This document shows, one piece after another, positions 28,847 through 38,270 of a DNA stretch of 64,000 nucleotides (position 1 is the stretch's first letter; every line of letters begins with the position of its first letter). The notes beneath the pieces were generated by a model that saw only the letters and a program-made list of their open reading frames with translations, searched no databases and was not told the origin of the DNA. The DNA lies in assembly GCA_027577595.1 (NCBI GenBank), contig JANBRJ010000009.1:229552-293551 (forward strand), written 5' to 3'. The translations under genes were made by a program, and so were the position numbers. The DNA comes from Coemansia sp. RSA 487. Its lineage: Eukaryota; Kickxellomycota; Kickxellomycetes; Kickxellales; Kickxellaceae.

Positions 28847-29488
28847 GATTGATAATCATTTCATGTTTAATTTCTTGACAATTGGTAGCATTTCATAATA
28901 ACTCCCATTCGTTCGTTCATACAAAAAGTCAATGATACGGTAACGCGGAAATTACAAAGAATTCTCAGGGGAAGATTGGTGCAAAAGGAGTGGGTTTCCC
29001 CGCGTAAAACCGGACTGGATGCCGCTTTGATCAGTAAACCGGCAGAAATGATCAAAAAAGGTATGCAGTGTGGACCGCACAAGGCAATTGGCCACATGAG
29101 CCTTCACAGAAAACCCAGACCTGTGGAGAAAAGAGGGTGTTGTTTTTCAACGATGTAAACGAATGCATTCGTTGGGCATCAAAGCTGGGATCGACAAGCT
29201 GGCGACATAATTTTTTGCTGCCGCCTGCAACCACGAGCATGATCGTCTCTTGTATGGTGGCAGAGCATCCAAATAAAAACACTTCCGCTGCCGTGGCAGC
29301 TAGCCTGTTTACATCCTTCTTTCTTCTTTGCTTTCGTTAGCTTTTTATACCCTCTTCGCTTTATCCTGTTCCACACAACACAGCCATTCCTTCCTCTTCA
29401 ACCTTTTTATTCGATATCCTGATCTCTTACACCTTACGTCTTCTCCAATCCTTATATCTCGCTTATTCACCCAGCCCTCTTTCAAGAA
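28847..29488. other. Intergenic region between the two KRE9-like genes
   Basis: About 640 bases without a convincing frame. TTTTATACCC at 29341-29350 is a TATA-like element about 145 bases ahead of the second gene, followed by a pyrimidine-rich leader. Confidence 0.4.
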
Positions 29489-30962
29489 ATGAAGCTCTCC
29501 ATTGCCGCTATCACCGTCTTTGTCGCACATGCTCTTGCTGCTCTCAGCATCAACAACCCAGTCGCCGGTACGGTCTGGCCTTACAACGGCAGCTCCGTCA
29601 CAATCTCATGGGTGTAAGTTTATTTCCCCTCGTTTCTTGGATGATCGCCCAATGCCAAATGCTGCAAGTGTTGTGCTTGCCATGTCCTTTTGGCGCCTTT
29701 CGTGCGCTATTCGTGGGAGCTACCTAACCAACAACCTCCTGACGCTCTGAAGCTGAATGTTTCCAAGACAGCGTCTGAGCCAATAATTTTTTTGTTTTTT
29801 TTTGCGAACAAGCAATATGGCAAAATGCACACCATCCCTCCTCCCCTGTCTGCTGCTTGTTTGTTTGTGTTTTCGGCGACGGCATCACGGCAATGCACGA
29901 ACGCCTTCTTATCCATGTGCCTTGTGCCTAAACATTGTGTCCATTTCTATCGGTGTCGATTTACAAGGGAGGCTGTTGTTGTGGGCGAAAGACGCTTGCA
30001 TTTCAATCAATAGACCCTCGGTGGTCATATGTGTAATGGCAAATTCGCAATATCTCGCAAAACAATGCAAATACCCGTGCACGCGCGCCCCCCTGCTCTC
30101 GCACTTTATTTTGTGTCCCTCCCTTTTTCGCAAACAATGGCGCTTTTATTTCCTCTCTTTCTTTCGTAATTATTCTTACCAGCAAACTGGTTTAGCAAGG
30201 GGGAAATCAAAAACCTTGAGCATAATAAATATGCTTGGGTTCAGTGTAAGAATAGAATAGGCGCGTGGCCTCTCCTCCTTACTTGTTTGCAGTGTCTGTC
30301 TCTGCTTACTTGCTTTGCCTTGCCTTGCCTTGCCTTACCTTACATTTGACTAAATTGTTTGGGTTCTGTTCCGTTGGCTCTTTGTGCAATGTAGCTCTGA
30401 TGACAGCACCACGCTCACCGGAACCGTGACAGTTCAGCTGATGGAAGGTACCGACTCCAACAACCTTTCGCCTATCTACACCGTCGCCACTAGCTACGAT
30501 GCGTCCAAGGGCAGCATCAGCTTTGTGCCACCGACCAACCTCGTTGGAAGCTCCAACTACGCTGTCCGCGTCACGTCCTCAGTCAGCGGCCCCCACTACA
30601 GCCACTTCTTCCAGGCCGGTAACCCCAGCGTCACCGAGTCCACGTCGGTAGCCGTCACCGTCAGCCAGTCTGAGTCGAGCACCAGCTCCGAGGCCAGCAC
30701 CACCAGCAAGGAAGCAAGCTCCAGTGCCAAGTCAGGCACATCATCCGATGATGCCTCCAGCAAGGACGACGATTCCTCGGCCGAGATTTCCGACGACTCT
30801 AGCGAGGAAGAGAGCTCTGAGGCTAGTAGCGAGGAGGCTGAGTCCAGTGAGGGGGAGAGCAGCCTTGACGAGTCCTCGGACGACTCCAAATCCAGCGGTG
30901 CGTCTCGCCCTGCCATCGCGGCTGGCATCATCGGTGCTGCAGCGATCGCAGCCCTGTTCTAA
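29489..30962 (+). CDS. KRE9/KNH1-like GPI-anchored cell-surface protein (copy 2)
   Basis: Paralogue of the preceding gene. Exon 1 is 29489-29613 (signal peptide MKLSIAAITVFVAHALAALS, then 'INNPVAGTVWPYNGSSVTIS', the classic family start). Exon 2 is 30395-30962; the 781-bp intron GTAAGT...TGTAG joins as SW-V-SDDSTTLTGTV. Total 230 residues. After 'NYAVRVTSSVSGPHYSHFFQ' comes a Ser/Glu/Asp-rich stalk of about 85 residues and a GPI-signal tail ('PAIAAGIIGAAAIAALF'). The intron stands at the same domain position as in copy 1 but is over five times longer, and includes a TTGCC tandem repeat near its 3' end. Confidence 0.85.
30315..30342. repeat. TTGCC pentanucleotide tandem repeat inside an intron
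   Basis: About five units of TTGCC/TTACC in tandem, 50-80 bases before the 3' splice site of the second KRE9-like gene. Confidence 0.8.
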
Positions 30963-31364
30963 GCAATGAACTTGGGCGGGTTTTTCTGATATTCTTTCTA
31001 GTTTGTATCGTTCGTTTGTTTGCTTTTTTTTTCTAACCGCTCGTAATTGTTTCGAATATATTCTCGCCATTATGTTGTTGACAACTGACTTTGTTGCGAA
31101 CTCTGATCTGCTTGGCTGTACCGAACCCAAGCAGTCTAACAGAGATTCACGTGATCCACCTGGAATATGCAGCCATTTTCTATCGTATAAAGTCAATGCG
31201 CTACTGCTCTCGAGGTTTGTCGCTCGAGTAAGTGCCAGCTTGCTTTTGTCTTTGAATATTGGGGAATATTTATTATTCTAATATACAATTATACTCGTAA
31301 CGCAGTCCACCAACGGCTGTTCCAACGGCAGCAGCAGCAGCAGCAGCAGCAGAAATACATCCCG
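30963..31364. other. Intergenic region upstream of the SCI1-like gene
   Basis: About 400 bases with a T-run near 31025 and a (CAG)8 tract at 31329-31352 just before the next ATG. The polyQ frame has no upstream ATG, so it is probably untranslated. Confidence 0.4.
31329..31352 (+). repeat. (CAG)8 microsatellite in the 5' leader
   Basis: Eight perfect CAG units, 12 bases before the start codon of the SCI1-like gene and in frame with it. Confidence 0.85.
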
Positions 31365-32336
31365 ATGGAGGAGCGGTTGCAAAGACACGCCAAGGTGCGC
31401 ACTCGGTCCAGATCGCCCAGCGACACCACAAGGCGTGGCAGTGGCCAGCAGCGGAAGCACAAAACCAGCCGAGCAAAGGTAAAAGACGACGACGTTCCCA
31501 CCATTACGCAGGACGACTACTTCAGGCTCAACGCCCCCTTCCGGCTGTGGCTGCGCAAGGAGAAGGACAGGTACTTTGACGAGATGCCCACAGAAAAGGC
31601 GCGCACATACTTTGCATCGTTTGTGCGTGCGTGGAACAGCGGGCACCTGCGTTCCCGCTACTACAAGCAGGACAGCGAGCTGGCGGCCCTATCCAAGAGC
31701 GTGGTCACTCGCCACAGCTGGAAGTTCGCGGCCAACCTTGATCGCGGGGTGCTGGACGAGGTCAAGGAAGCCGTCCATCGGTCCAATGCGCCGCCGGGTG
31801 CTGCCGGGGAAGCCTCGGCTGCAGCGCCCCGAATACAGACGCAAACACAAGGCCCGACCATGCCGTCGCTGGAGGAGCGTCGGCCAGAGTCCAGGCGGCT
31901 GTTTGACGATGAGCAACGCGACCGCGACCGCCAGCGCCGCAGAAGAGAGCGGAGAGACGCAAAGGAGCGCGAGCAGCTTATCCTGGACGAGGTTGCGCCC
32001 AAGGAGACCGGGCGCGAGGCAGCGATTGCCAAGAGGCGGGCAGTTCACCGGCTCCGCCATGCCGAGAAGGCACCGGAGGTTGAGATTTCTGACAGCGAGC
32101 TCTTTGGAGATGATGCCAGTGAGCTTGCGTCGCTGAAGAGGGACCGTGCGTTCCGCGAGAAGCTCAGGCTAGAGCGCCAGCAGGAGACGCGTGCCGAGTC
32201 GAGCCGTGGCCAGCGGCTGCAGGAGCGCCAGGACAAGGAGCGAAGCACAGTGCAGATGCTCCAGGCAATGGCCCAGCAGAGCCGTGACCAAGGCCTTGGG
32301 ATGATGGCTCACAGCAAGCAGCGTCCAGAGCGCTAG
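31365..32336 (+). CDS. SCI1-like nuclear protein (style cell-cycle inhibitor 1 / RS-rich family)
   Basis: A 323-residue highly charged protein. The N-terminus is Arg/Ser-rich ('RTRSRSPSDTTRRGSG'). The conserved block at about residues 44-100 ('PTITQDDYFRLNAPFRLWLR', 'KEKDRYFDEMPTEKARTYFA', 'SFVRAWNSGHL') matches the eukaryotic family whose plant member is style cell-cycle inhibitor 1, a nuclear protein. The rest is Arg/Glu-rich helix. The molecular role in fungi is unknown; RS content hints at RNA processing, which is inference. Confidence 0.6.
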   Translation: MEERLQRHAKVRTRSRSPSDTTRRGSGQQRKHKTSRAKVKDDDVPTITQDDYFRLNAPFRLWLRKEKDRYFDEMPTEKARTYFASFVRAWNSGHLRSRYYKQDSELAALSKSVVTRHSWKFAANLDRGVLDEVKEAVHRSNAPPGAAGEASAAAPRIQTQTQGPTMPSLEERRPESRRLFDDEQRDRDRQRRRRERRDAKEREQLILDEVAPKETGREAAIAKRRAVHRLRHAEKAPEVEISDSELFGDDASELASLKRDRAFREKLRLERQQETRAESSRGQRLQERQDKERSTVQMLQAMAQQSRDQGLGMMAHSKQRPER

Positions 32337-32626
32337 TACCTAGAGCACCACAGCAGCAGATGCACAGCCACAACAAAACTCACACGCGCCTCTTTGTATC
32401 TTGAGAAATATCAAGCCGCCACTGCTATTTTTATCCATTCAGCAACACGGTTGCGAAACAGCCCTCTAAACGCAAACATTGACTGGGATGAAGGCCATTT
32501 TTTGAGGTTTGGTCTTTTTTTTTTCTTTCCACCAGGCTGTTTTTTATATAAATATATCGCCCTTTTTTCCCCTTTCGCCTTTGTTACTGAGCCTCTTCTT
32601 TATTTTCCTTCTTGGCCATATCGACA

Positions 32627-33148
32627 ATGAAAGCAAACACACTGTTATTTTCATTTGGGGTTTTGGCAATGGCGCTGTGTATGAGTATCTCTGCCAACGC
32701 TGCAGCACCAAAAAACGCAGCCGTGGTGAGGCGAAACGACAAAGTGTTGCGGGTTCCACTTGGCAGCAAAGCACACGGAAAGAGGGCCAATGAAGAGAGC
32801 AGCAGCGAACCCTCTTCCACAACACCTTCTCGCGCCAGCTCAAAAGAGACCTCGACTCCAGCAGCAACATCTAGCAGTGACAGCGAGGAAGGCCCGCTCG
32901 AAGCAGACAAGTCAGACGAAAATGCCAGCGACAATAACTCAGCAGACAACCATGATAACGGCAGCGTGAACGAGTCGAACGCCGATGTCGTGACTGATGC
33001 GCAGGGAAACCCCATTGTCACAAACCTGGACGTTTCGTACTGGGAGATGATTACGCCGTCGGGCGTACTGTATGCGAGCGGAGCTTCGCGCGCTGTCTCG
33101 GGCGCAGCCGCCGCTGGGGTGGCTCTGTTTGCAGCAGCAATGTTCTAG
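32627..33148 (+). CDS. Secreted Ser/Asp/Asn-rich, probably GPI-anchored protein
   Basis: A 173-residue protein not assigned to a family. It has a signal peptide (residues 1-25, ending SANAAA), a possible Kex2-type dibasic site (HGKR-ANEES) near residue 50, a Ser/Thr/Glu/Asp/Asn low-complexity stalk, and a short conserved-looking segment 'NLDVSYWEMITPSGVLYASG'. A hydrophobic tail ('SGAAAAGVALFAAAMF') typical of GPI signals ends the protein. It lies near the two KRE9-like genes and shares their architecture, but lacks the KRE9 domain. The ATG at 32627 was chosen over an in-frame Met five codons upstream because it starts the signal peptide cleanly. Confidence 0.7.
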   Translation: MKANTLLFSFGVLAMALCMSISANAAAPKNAAVVRRNDKVLRVPLGSKAHGKRANEESSSEPSSTTPSRASSKETSTPAATSSSDSEEGPLEADKSDENASDNNSADNHDNGSVNESNADVVTDAQGNPIVTNLDVSYWEMITPSGVLYASGASRAVSGAAAAGVALFAAAMF

Positions 33149-33349
33149 AGACCCGCTGTCGCTTGTTTGTTAAGGGAGCTCGCAAACAATGGCCTCCATG
33201 CATTTTTCTTATTGCTTTCTTTTTATTTTTCTGCTCTGGAGCATATAGTGCTTCTGAAGGAACACGCGCCTGAAGCAGTTGCAAAAGAGCCACCTCATCC
33301 AGGTCAAATAAATAAGCACAACATGCACTGCAAGCAAAACGAAATGAAA

Positions 33350-35281
33350 CTAGTAGTTCAGCCAGAAGGACTCGGGAAACAGATCACGCATGGCGTGCCA
33401 GTGCTTGGCGGCAGGATCAGCCTGCCACAGCGGCAGCGGGTTCCACTTGTCGGTGATTGGCCTGACGCCGTTGATGCTTTTGACGGCAGCATCGACGTCG
33501 ATTTCGTTCTTCTCCATGTCCTGCAGCGTGCGCGAGCGGATGGTGGAGCTGCCCATGGCGCGCAGGACGTCGGGCGTGATGTCGAAGCGGATTGGCTTGG
33601 CCGACGCAAAGAACATCATGTTGACCATCGAGTCGCGGTCGTCCAGCGACTCGGCAAAGCAGCGGAGGTGGGGGAAGGCGGAGCGCAGCGTGAAGGCGAT
33701 GTGCGCAAGCGATCGGGTGTCGCTGGGGACTCCAACGTAGTTCATCGCCAGAATGCCGTCGGGCTTGAGGATGCGCTGGATTTGCGCTATTGCCGACTGC
33801 GAGAAGAGCGACGCCGGCACCGAACCGCCAGTAAAGACGTCGTGGATGACATAGTCGTATATGTGCTGCTGCGCTTCGTCGATGAAGCGCCGCCCGTCCA
33901 TCAGATGCACTCCGTTGAGGTTCCGCGGCAGGCTGAAGAAGTCGATGGCTGCCCGATAGACCTCGGGGTCGATCTCGACAATGTCGACACGCACGTTCTG
34001 CTGGTGCAGCGAGCGAGCTGAGACGCCTATACCCAGCCCGATCTGCAGCGCGCGCTCGCTGCCGTCGCCAACAAGCGCCTTGCTGGACAGCTTGCGGCTA
34101 GTGTAGTCGCGCTTGGCCTCAGGGTTGCTTTTGCGGTCGCTGACAAGGCGCACGGCGTCGGCGTAGTAAAATATGCCAAAGATCGACTCGCCCGTCTCAT
34201 TCCAGTGGCCGCCGATGATCGAGTGGCCGCTGCGCAGAAGACGCAGCTTGCGCCTGGACTCGTCCGAAACGCTGACCCACCCAGTGACGGACTCTGCGCG
34301 CGAAAGCATCACATACTCGGACGTGTCGGCGTTGTTCTTGGCCGTCAGCCCAGTTGCGCAGCGCGGGTCGCCGAACAGTGTCGTAAGCGCAAAGAAGACG
34401 AATGCAGCAGTCGGCAGGAAGCGCAGCTTGCGTAGCTGCCTCTCGCGAAGATGTGCGGTCCTTTGCCTGTTCTGCTGCTCCTGGCTCTGGGCTTTGGCAA
34501 GTGCTTCGGCAGCATCGACATTTTCCTGGTGCCCCGCAAGCAGCTTTATCATCAGCGAGCTGAGCGCGGCGTATCCAGCGTTGAGAAGCAGGCCATAGCA
34601 GCCTCTGTGGTGCGTGGAGAACTGGTGGCCGATCCAAGTTGTCAGACATACTGCTGCCAGATATGCAATGAATATTACTGAATGGCGGGTTGGCGACTGC
34701 GGGTTGTGCGCAACACGCGCGGCACTAACCCCCGTTACGAAGCCGCCCAGGATAAAAACCGGCAGCACAAGCGTGCAGTGGCTGACAAACGGCCCCCATG
34801 TAGGCCCCAGCCTTCCGGACCAGCGGAAGACGTATGTTGCGCGCAGCGGTGCCAGCGCCGTGACTATCGCCGCCATGTCGAATGCCATTGACAAAGCACG
34901 TGCCGTGCGGGTGTCCGCCGTAAGCTGGTCGTCGTCTTTCCTGAACTCAGGGCTGGCCACCGAAAGGATGCGCCGCCAATAGACACAGCCCATGATCGCG
35001 CCAACTCCAAGACACATGATGGTGACATGCATGTAGCCGATGAATGGCAGTATGTTGCCGTAGATGGGCTCCAGGACCTGCGGCCCGAGGCGGATAAGCG
35101 ACGACACAAGGATTGTGGTCGACGTAAACGAGATGAGGATCGATATGAGAATAGGCACGGGCGGCCCGGCCAGAGCTGCGTTGCTATGTCTGCCGGTTCT
35201 TCTGCTGGGCGTCTCTGAAGCCGACGCTGGAAATTGCTGGGCAGGCCTTCTGCGTCTGGCAGTGACAGTGGCAGATGTCAT
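33350..35281 (-). CDS. Membrane-anchored spermidine-synthase-fold methyltransferase-like protein
   Basis: A 643-residue protein with two parts. Residues about 25-300 hold six to eight hydrophobic segments ('VPILISILISFTSTTILVSS', 'MHVTIMCLGVGAIMGCVYW', 'FVSHCTLVLPVFILGGFVTG'). Residues about 360-560 form a class-I SAM/spermine-spermidine-synthase fold with the glycine loop 'ALQIGLGIGVSARSLHQQ', acidic strand end 'VDIVEIDPEVYRAA', and 'DGRRFIDEAQQHIYDYVIHD'. The layout resembles prokaryotic membrane-fused SpeE-like proteins. Whether it makes polyamines is uncertain. The frame is open 54 codons upstream, but that part reads like a translated T-rich leader; the start MTSATVTARRRR is preferred. 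Confidence 0.75.
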   Translation of the reverse strand: MTSATVTARRRRPAQQFPASASETPSRRTGRHSNAALAGPPVPILISILISFTSTTILVSSLIRLGPQVLEPIYGNILPFIGYMHVTIMCLGVGAIMGCVYWRRILSVASPEFRKDDDQLTADTRTARALSMAFDMAAIVTALAPLRATYVFRWSGRLGPTWGPFVSHCTLVLPVFILGGFVTGVSAARVAHNPQSPTRHSVIFIAYLAAVCLTTWIGHQFSTHHRGCYGLLLNAGYAALSSLMIKLLAGHQENVDAAEALAKAQSQEQQNRQRTAHLRERQLRKLRFLPTAAFVFFALTTLFGDPRCATGLTAKNNADTSEYVMLSRAESVTGWVSVSDESRRKLRLLRSGHSIIGGHWNETGESIFGIFYYADAVRLVSDRKSNPEAKRDYTSRKLSSKALVGDGSERALQIGLGIGVSARSLHQQNVRVDIVEIDPEVYRAAIDFFSLPRNLNGVHLMDGRRFIDEAQQHIYDYVIHDVFTGGSVPASLFSQSAIAQIQRILKPDGILAMNYVGVPSDTRSLAHIAFTLRSAFPHLRCFAESLDDRDSMVNMMFFASAKPIRFDITPDVLRAMGSSTIRSRTLQDMEKNEIDVDAAVKSINGVRPITDKWNPLPLWQADPAAKHWHAMRDLFPESFWLNY

Positions 35282-35710
35282 GGTGAAGCAGTGTGGCTGG
35301 CAAGCAGGGTGAATAGGTCTTCGCTGTGGTATGCTCACAAAACAATAAAAACGAAAATAGACAAAATTAAAGAAATGCAAAAACAGAGGAAAGGGGGAAG
35401 AGACAAAAGTTCTTGATGACGCTACAGCATCGCCCAGAACCAAATCTGCATCACAACATCCTAATCAGCCAAGCACTGCGCAAACCCTCTCAATCAAGAG
35501 TAAAACCACACCTTGCCTTTGGCTGAGGTGGGCTAGACTGCTGCTCCGTCTCTTCTCTCCTCTCCTCTCCTCTCCTCTTCTCTATCATTCTTTGTACTTT
35601 CGCCACACAAACTACCTGTAAAACCCGCTCTATTTCTCTCTCTTGTGCCTGCCGTTGCTGCGTGCACACTGGCATCATAAACAACTGCCTGCCACATCTC
35701 CAACTCCGCC
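35282..35710. promoter_or_regulatory. Divergent promoter between the membrane methyltransferase-like and DDT-like genes
   Basis: Contains a CTCTC-type microsatellite at 35552-35583 and a pyrimidine-rich leader ahead of the plus-strand gene. No other feature is seen. Confidence 0.4.
35552..35583 (+). repeat. Pyrimidine CTCTC microsatellite
   Basis: About five CTCTC/CTCCT units in tandem in the leader region of the DDT-like gene. Confidence 0.8.
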
Positions 35711-36768
35711 ATGTCGCCATCAACAAACACGAGAACAGAGGTCGCGAACGCGAGATACACGCCTGCGAATTTCGCCTCTGTTTATGCCTTTACGACAACC
35801 TTTAGCTCCGTCATTAGATCCAACATCCATGAACCTGAGGTAAGTGATACGCATGCTTGGTTTGTGAAACCATCCTTGCTCTTTGTGGAGGAGGGTCCTC
35901 CCAACTTCCTGCTTGCTTCTGGAGCTGTCTGTATTGCGTACATGTGTTGTGTTGCTCTAGCTATACACGCGCTTCGCAACAAAACAAAGTAATAGCGCCA
36001 ATGTTTGCAGCACTGTTGTAGGAGCTCGAAGATACCATCTGCTGCGAGAACAGCTCTGAAAAGCTCAAGGAATTCGCTCTGCTTCTTCTGGCTGCTGCGT
36101 ACAACAGGAAGCCAGACGCAAAGCTCTCTGAGGACCAATGGCCCAGACTATGTAGCGAGCTGGCCGCCAACAGCGTTGATATCCTCAGAAGGCTGCATGT
36201 CCCTGAGGCCGTGGCCGACTCTATCGACTCCTTTGTCGAGCAAGACATTGCTGTGCGTGTCAATGTTTTGTTTTGGCTATGCGAGGTGGCCATTGGTTCC
36301 AATTCCTCAGTCAAGTGTCTTATTGACCAGGAGACAGTCAAGCACCGCAGTCCATCCACTGCCACAAACGCAAAAGATAGCCTCATACGCTTGCAGCCCT
36401 TTGCCGAGATCGCCAAACAGCGGTACTGGCTCTTTGGAAGCAAATCCCGGCAGCTGTATCTCGAGTCAACGGCTCAGCGGGCGAAGGGAAAGCTCGAGCT
36501 GCTGGCCCAGACGCCTGATGAATTCATAAATACCGCCGAGGATCTGAAAACACAGAGAACACACGCGCACAGGGAGCTGGCTGATCGCCTGACAGGAGAA
36601 ATCGTGCCGTTCCTGGAGACACAGGCACGCAAGAGAATGCGCGTGGAAAGGGCTCTGCAGCGCCAGGCCATAGCACTTGCTAATGTCCATATTTACGAAA
36701 CACGCACGCGGAAACGCCAGAAAGTAAACTATAACGTCGATGATAGTCTCGCCTCCTTTGACTTTTAG
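35711..36768 (+). CDS. DDT/WHIM-like small chromatin-remodelling-type protein
   Basis: Exon 1 is 35711-35839 and exon 2 36022-36768 (GTAAGT...TTGTAG); the join HEPE-ELEDTI is phase 0, giving 291 residues. The N-terminal half is helical and resembles a DDT-type domain ('YTPANFASVYAFTTTFSSVI', then 'FALLLLAAAYNR'). The middle has 'AEIAKQRYWLFGSKSRQLYL', recalling the WHIM2/WSD motif (RYWxFG...LY) of ISWI-accessory proteins. The basic C-terminus ('RTRKRQKV') looks like a nuclear localisation signal. It may be an accessory subunit that spaces nucleosomes. The family call rests on motif resemblance only. Confidence 0.6.
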
Positions 36769-36879
36769 AGTTTTTGTTTATTTAAAAGCTGCAGACTCTT
36801 GGCTGAGAAAACATTTATGCTGTGGATTTCTGTAAGCAGACAGCATCTCTGGAAGAAGGAACGCTGCTTCAAAAGGGGG

Positions 36880-37860
36880 TCACCTCGTGCTGAGGATGCT
36901 TAGCGCTGTAAAGAAAAGCAGAATGGACATGCTGTCAACAACGCGGTTGCCTGCAGACACAAGGTCGGATGTCCAGCTGGGAACACCTGGGATCTGCGCA
37001 ATCAAAGACAACGGCGTCCGCCGCTGTCGCCGCCCGTCTGACAGAATAAAGTATGCCGCAAAGAGGACAAGCTCAAGCACAATCGCGTACCAGAGCAAGT
37101 GGCTGCCGTTCGCCCACTCGTCCAGATGGCTGTCAGGGCGTGTGTTCATCAGACTCGTCCACTTGGCGCGTATGTCGTCCTCATTGTCGCTCATCAAATG
37201 CTCGTGGTTAGCCTCGCGCCTGAGACCGTACAAATAGATGCTTATAACTGGGACCATTCTCGCAATCGATCGCGATAGTCCGATCGCTGAAAATTGCCGC
37301 TGCGCCAGCATCCCGCCCAATGCACCGCTTTCATCCGAGGAAAACGACGATGGCAGGGATGACGACGATGGTGCTGACGGTAGGAATCGCGGCAATTCGG
37401 CCGCCGGATCGGCAATCGCCGCAATCACTGTGTCGTGCAGTGCATCGCTGTTAATGTCTGCTGCTTGGATTGCGGCACGAGTCCGGCGCTTGTTTCTTTC
37501 TCTAGCAGACCCAGGTGCTGAATCTCCGCCAGATGACCGCAGGTCGCTGCTTTCATCGTCGGCTTCAAGCTTGGCTTTGCGCGCGAGATTCCCTACCCTG
37601 CGCTGAGGCTTTGCACTGGTTGCTCCTACCTCTGCATCTACAGTGGATGGCTCTGAGATCGACGGTGAGCGGTCGGCAGCGGTTATCAGCTCATGTCCTC
37701 CAGCCATTGCAATTTCGCTATCGCTGTTTTCCTCTTGGACCTTGTTGAGTGTGCTCTTGATGCGGCTAAGCCGGTCGCCACCACGGTTCATAATCCGCTC
37801 CTGCCTCAAGCGGCGGCGTTTCTGCGCTTCTGTCTCAACCGCTGCTATGGTGTCTGACAT
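36880..37860 (-). CDS. GET2: GET complex subunit Get2/CAML-like
   Basis: ER membrane receptor subunit that, with Get1, accepts tail-anchored proteins from Get3. The 326-residue protein has the N-terminal cytosolic Get3-binding motif of basic residues followed by an NGGxRL-type helix ('KRRRLRQERIMNRGGDRLSR', about residues 14-33). A long acidic/Ser linker follows, and three C-terminal hydrophobic segments ('MVPVISIYLYGL', 'LLWYAIVLELVLFAAYFILS', 'SMSILLFFTALSIL'). Sequence identity to known Get2 is low, as is usual. The frame is open upstream to 37914; the ATG at 37860 (MSDTIAAVETEAQ) is preferred because the motif follows closely. Confidence 0.72.
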   Translation of the reverse strand: MSDTIAAVETEAQKRRRLRQERIMNRGGDRLSRIKSTLNKVQEENSDSEIAMAGGHELITAADRSPSISEPSTVDAEVGATSAKPQRRVGNLARKAKLEADDESSDLRSSGGDSAPGSARERNKRRTRAAIQAADINSDALHDTVIAAIADPAAELPRFLPSAPSSSSLPSSFSSDESGALGGMLAQRQFSAIGLSRSIARMVPVISIYLYGLRREANHEHLMSDNEDDIRAKWTSLMNTRPDSHLDEWANGSHLLWYAIVLELVLFAAYFILSDGRRQRRTPLSLIAQIPGVPSWTSDLVSAGNRVVDSMSILLFFTALSILSTR

Positions 37861-38270
37861 TATTGTACACCCGTCTCCTCTGATTATTAAAAAAAGCACG
37901 CAAGAAAGCCGCAATTAAGGCCAACGACAATGTCAAAGAAAGGATACCCAAGTATATGCGTAAAAGCGCTACACGTTCTGCTACTTTGCCTTTTTCAACA
38001 AAGCAATTCGTAAATGTCCTCGTCAAAATTCAGAAATAAAATAAAACGTGAAGAAAATTGAAAAAGCAGGCAATCACTATAAAATTTCAAGCCTGACGAA
38101 AATGCACGTCATTCCCTCTGATCGGTGATCAGATGAAACGGCGAGATTTGATCATCATGCCTAATGGATGCTATCTATTTCCTTGCTACAAACGATTATG
38201 AACAAGCACCACACTGAAAGAGCATGGTTTAAAATCTCTTTTCCTTCGCATATTTGACAGATATAACAAA
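37861..38270. promoter_or_regulatory. Divergent promoter between GET2 and RPS15
   Basis: About 410 bases. A pyrimidine-rich stretch (TCTCTTTTCCTT, about 38236-38247) precedes the proposed RPS15 ATG at 38271, as is common in ribosomal-protein leaders. Nothing else is recognised. Confidence 0.4.
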
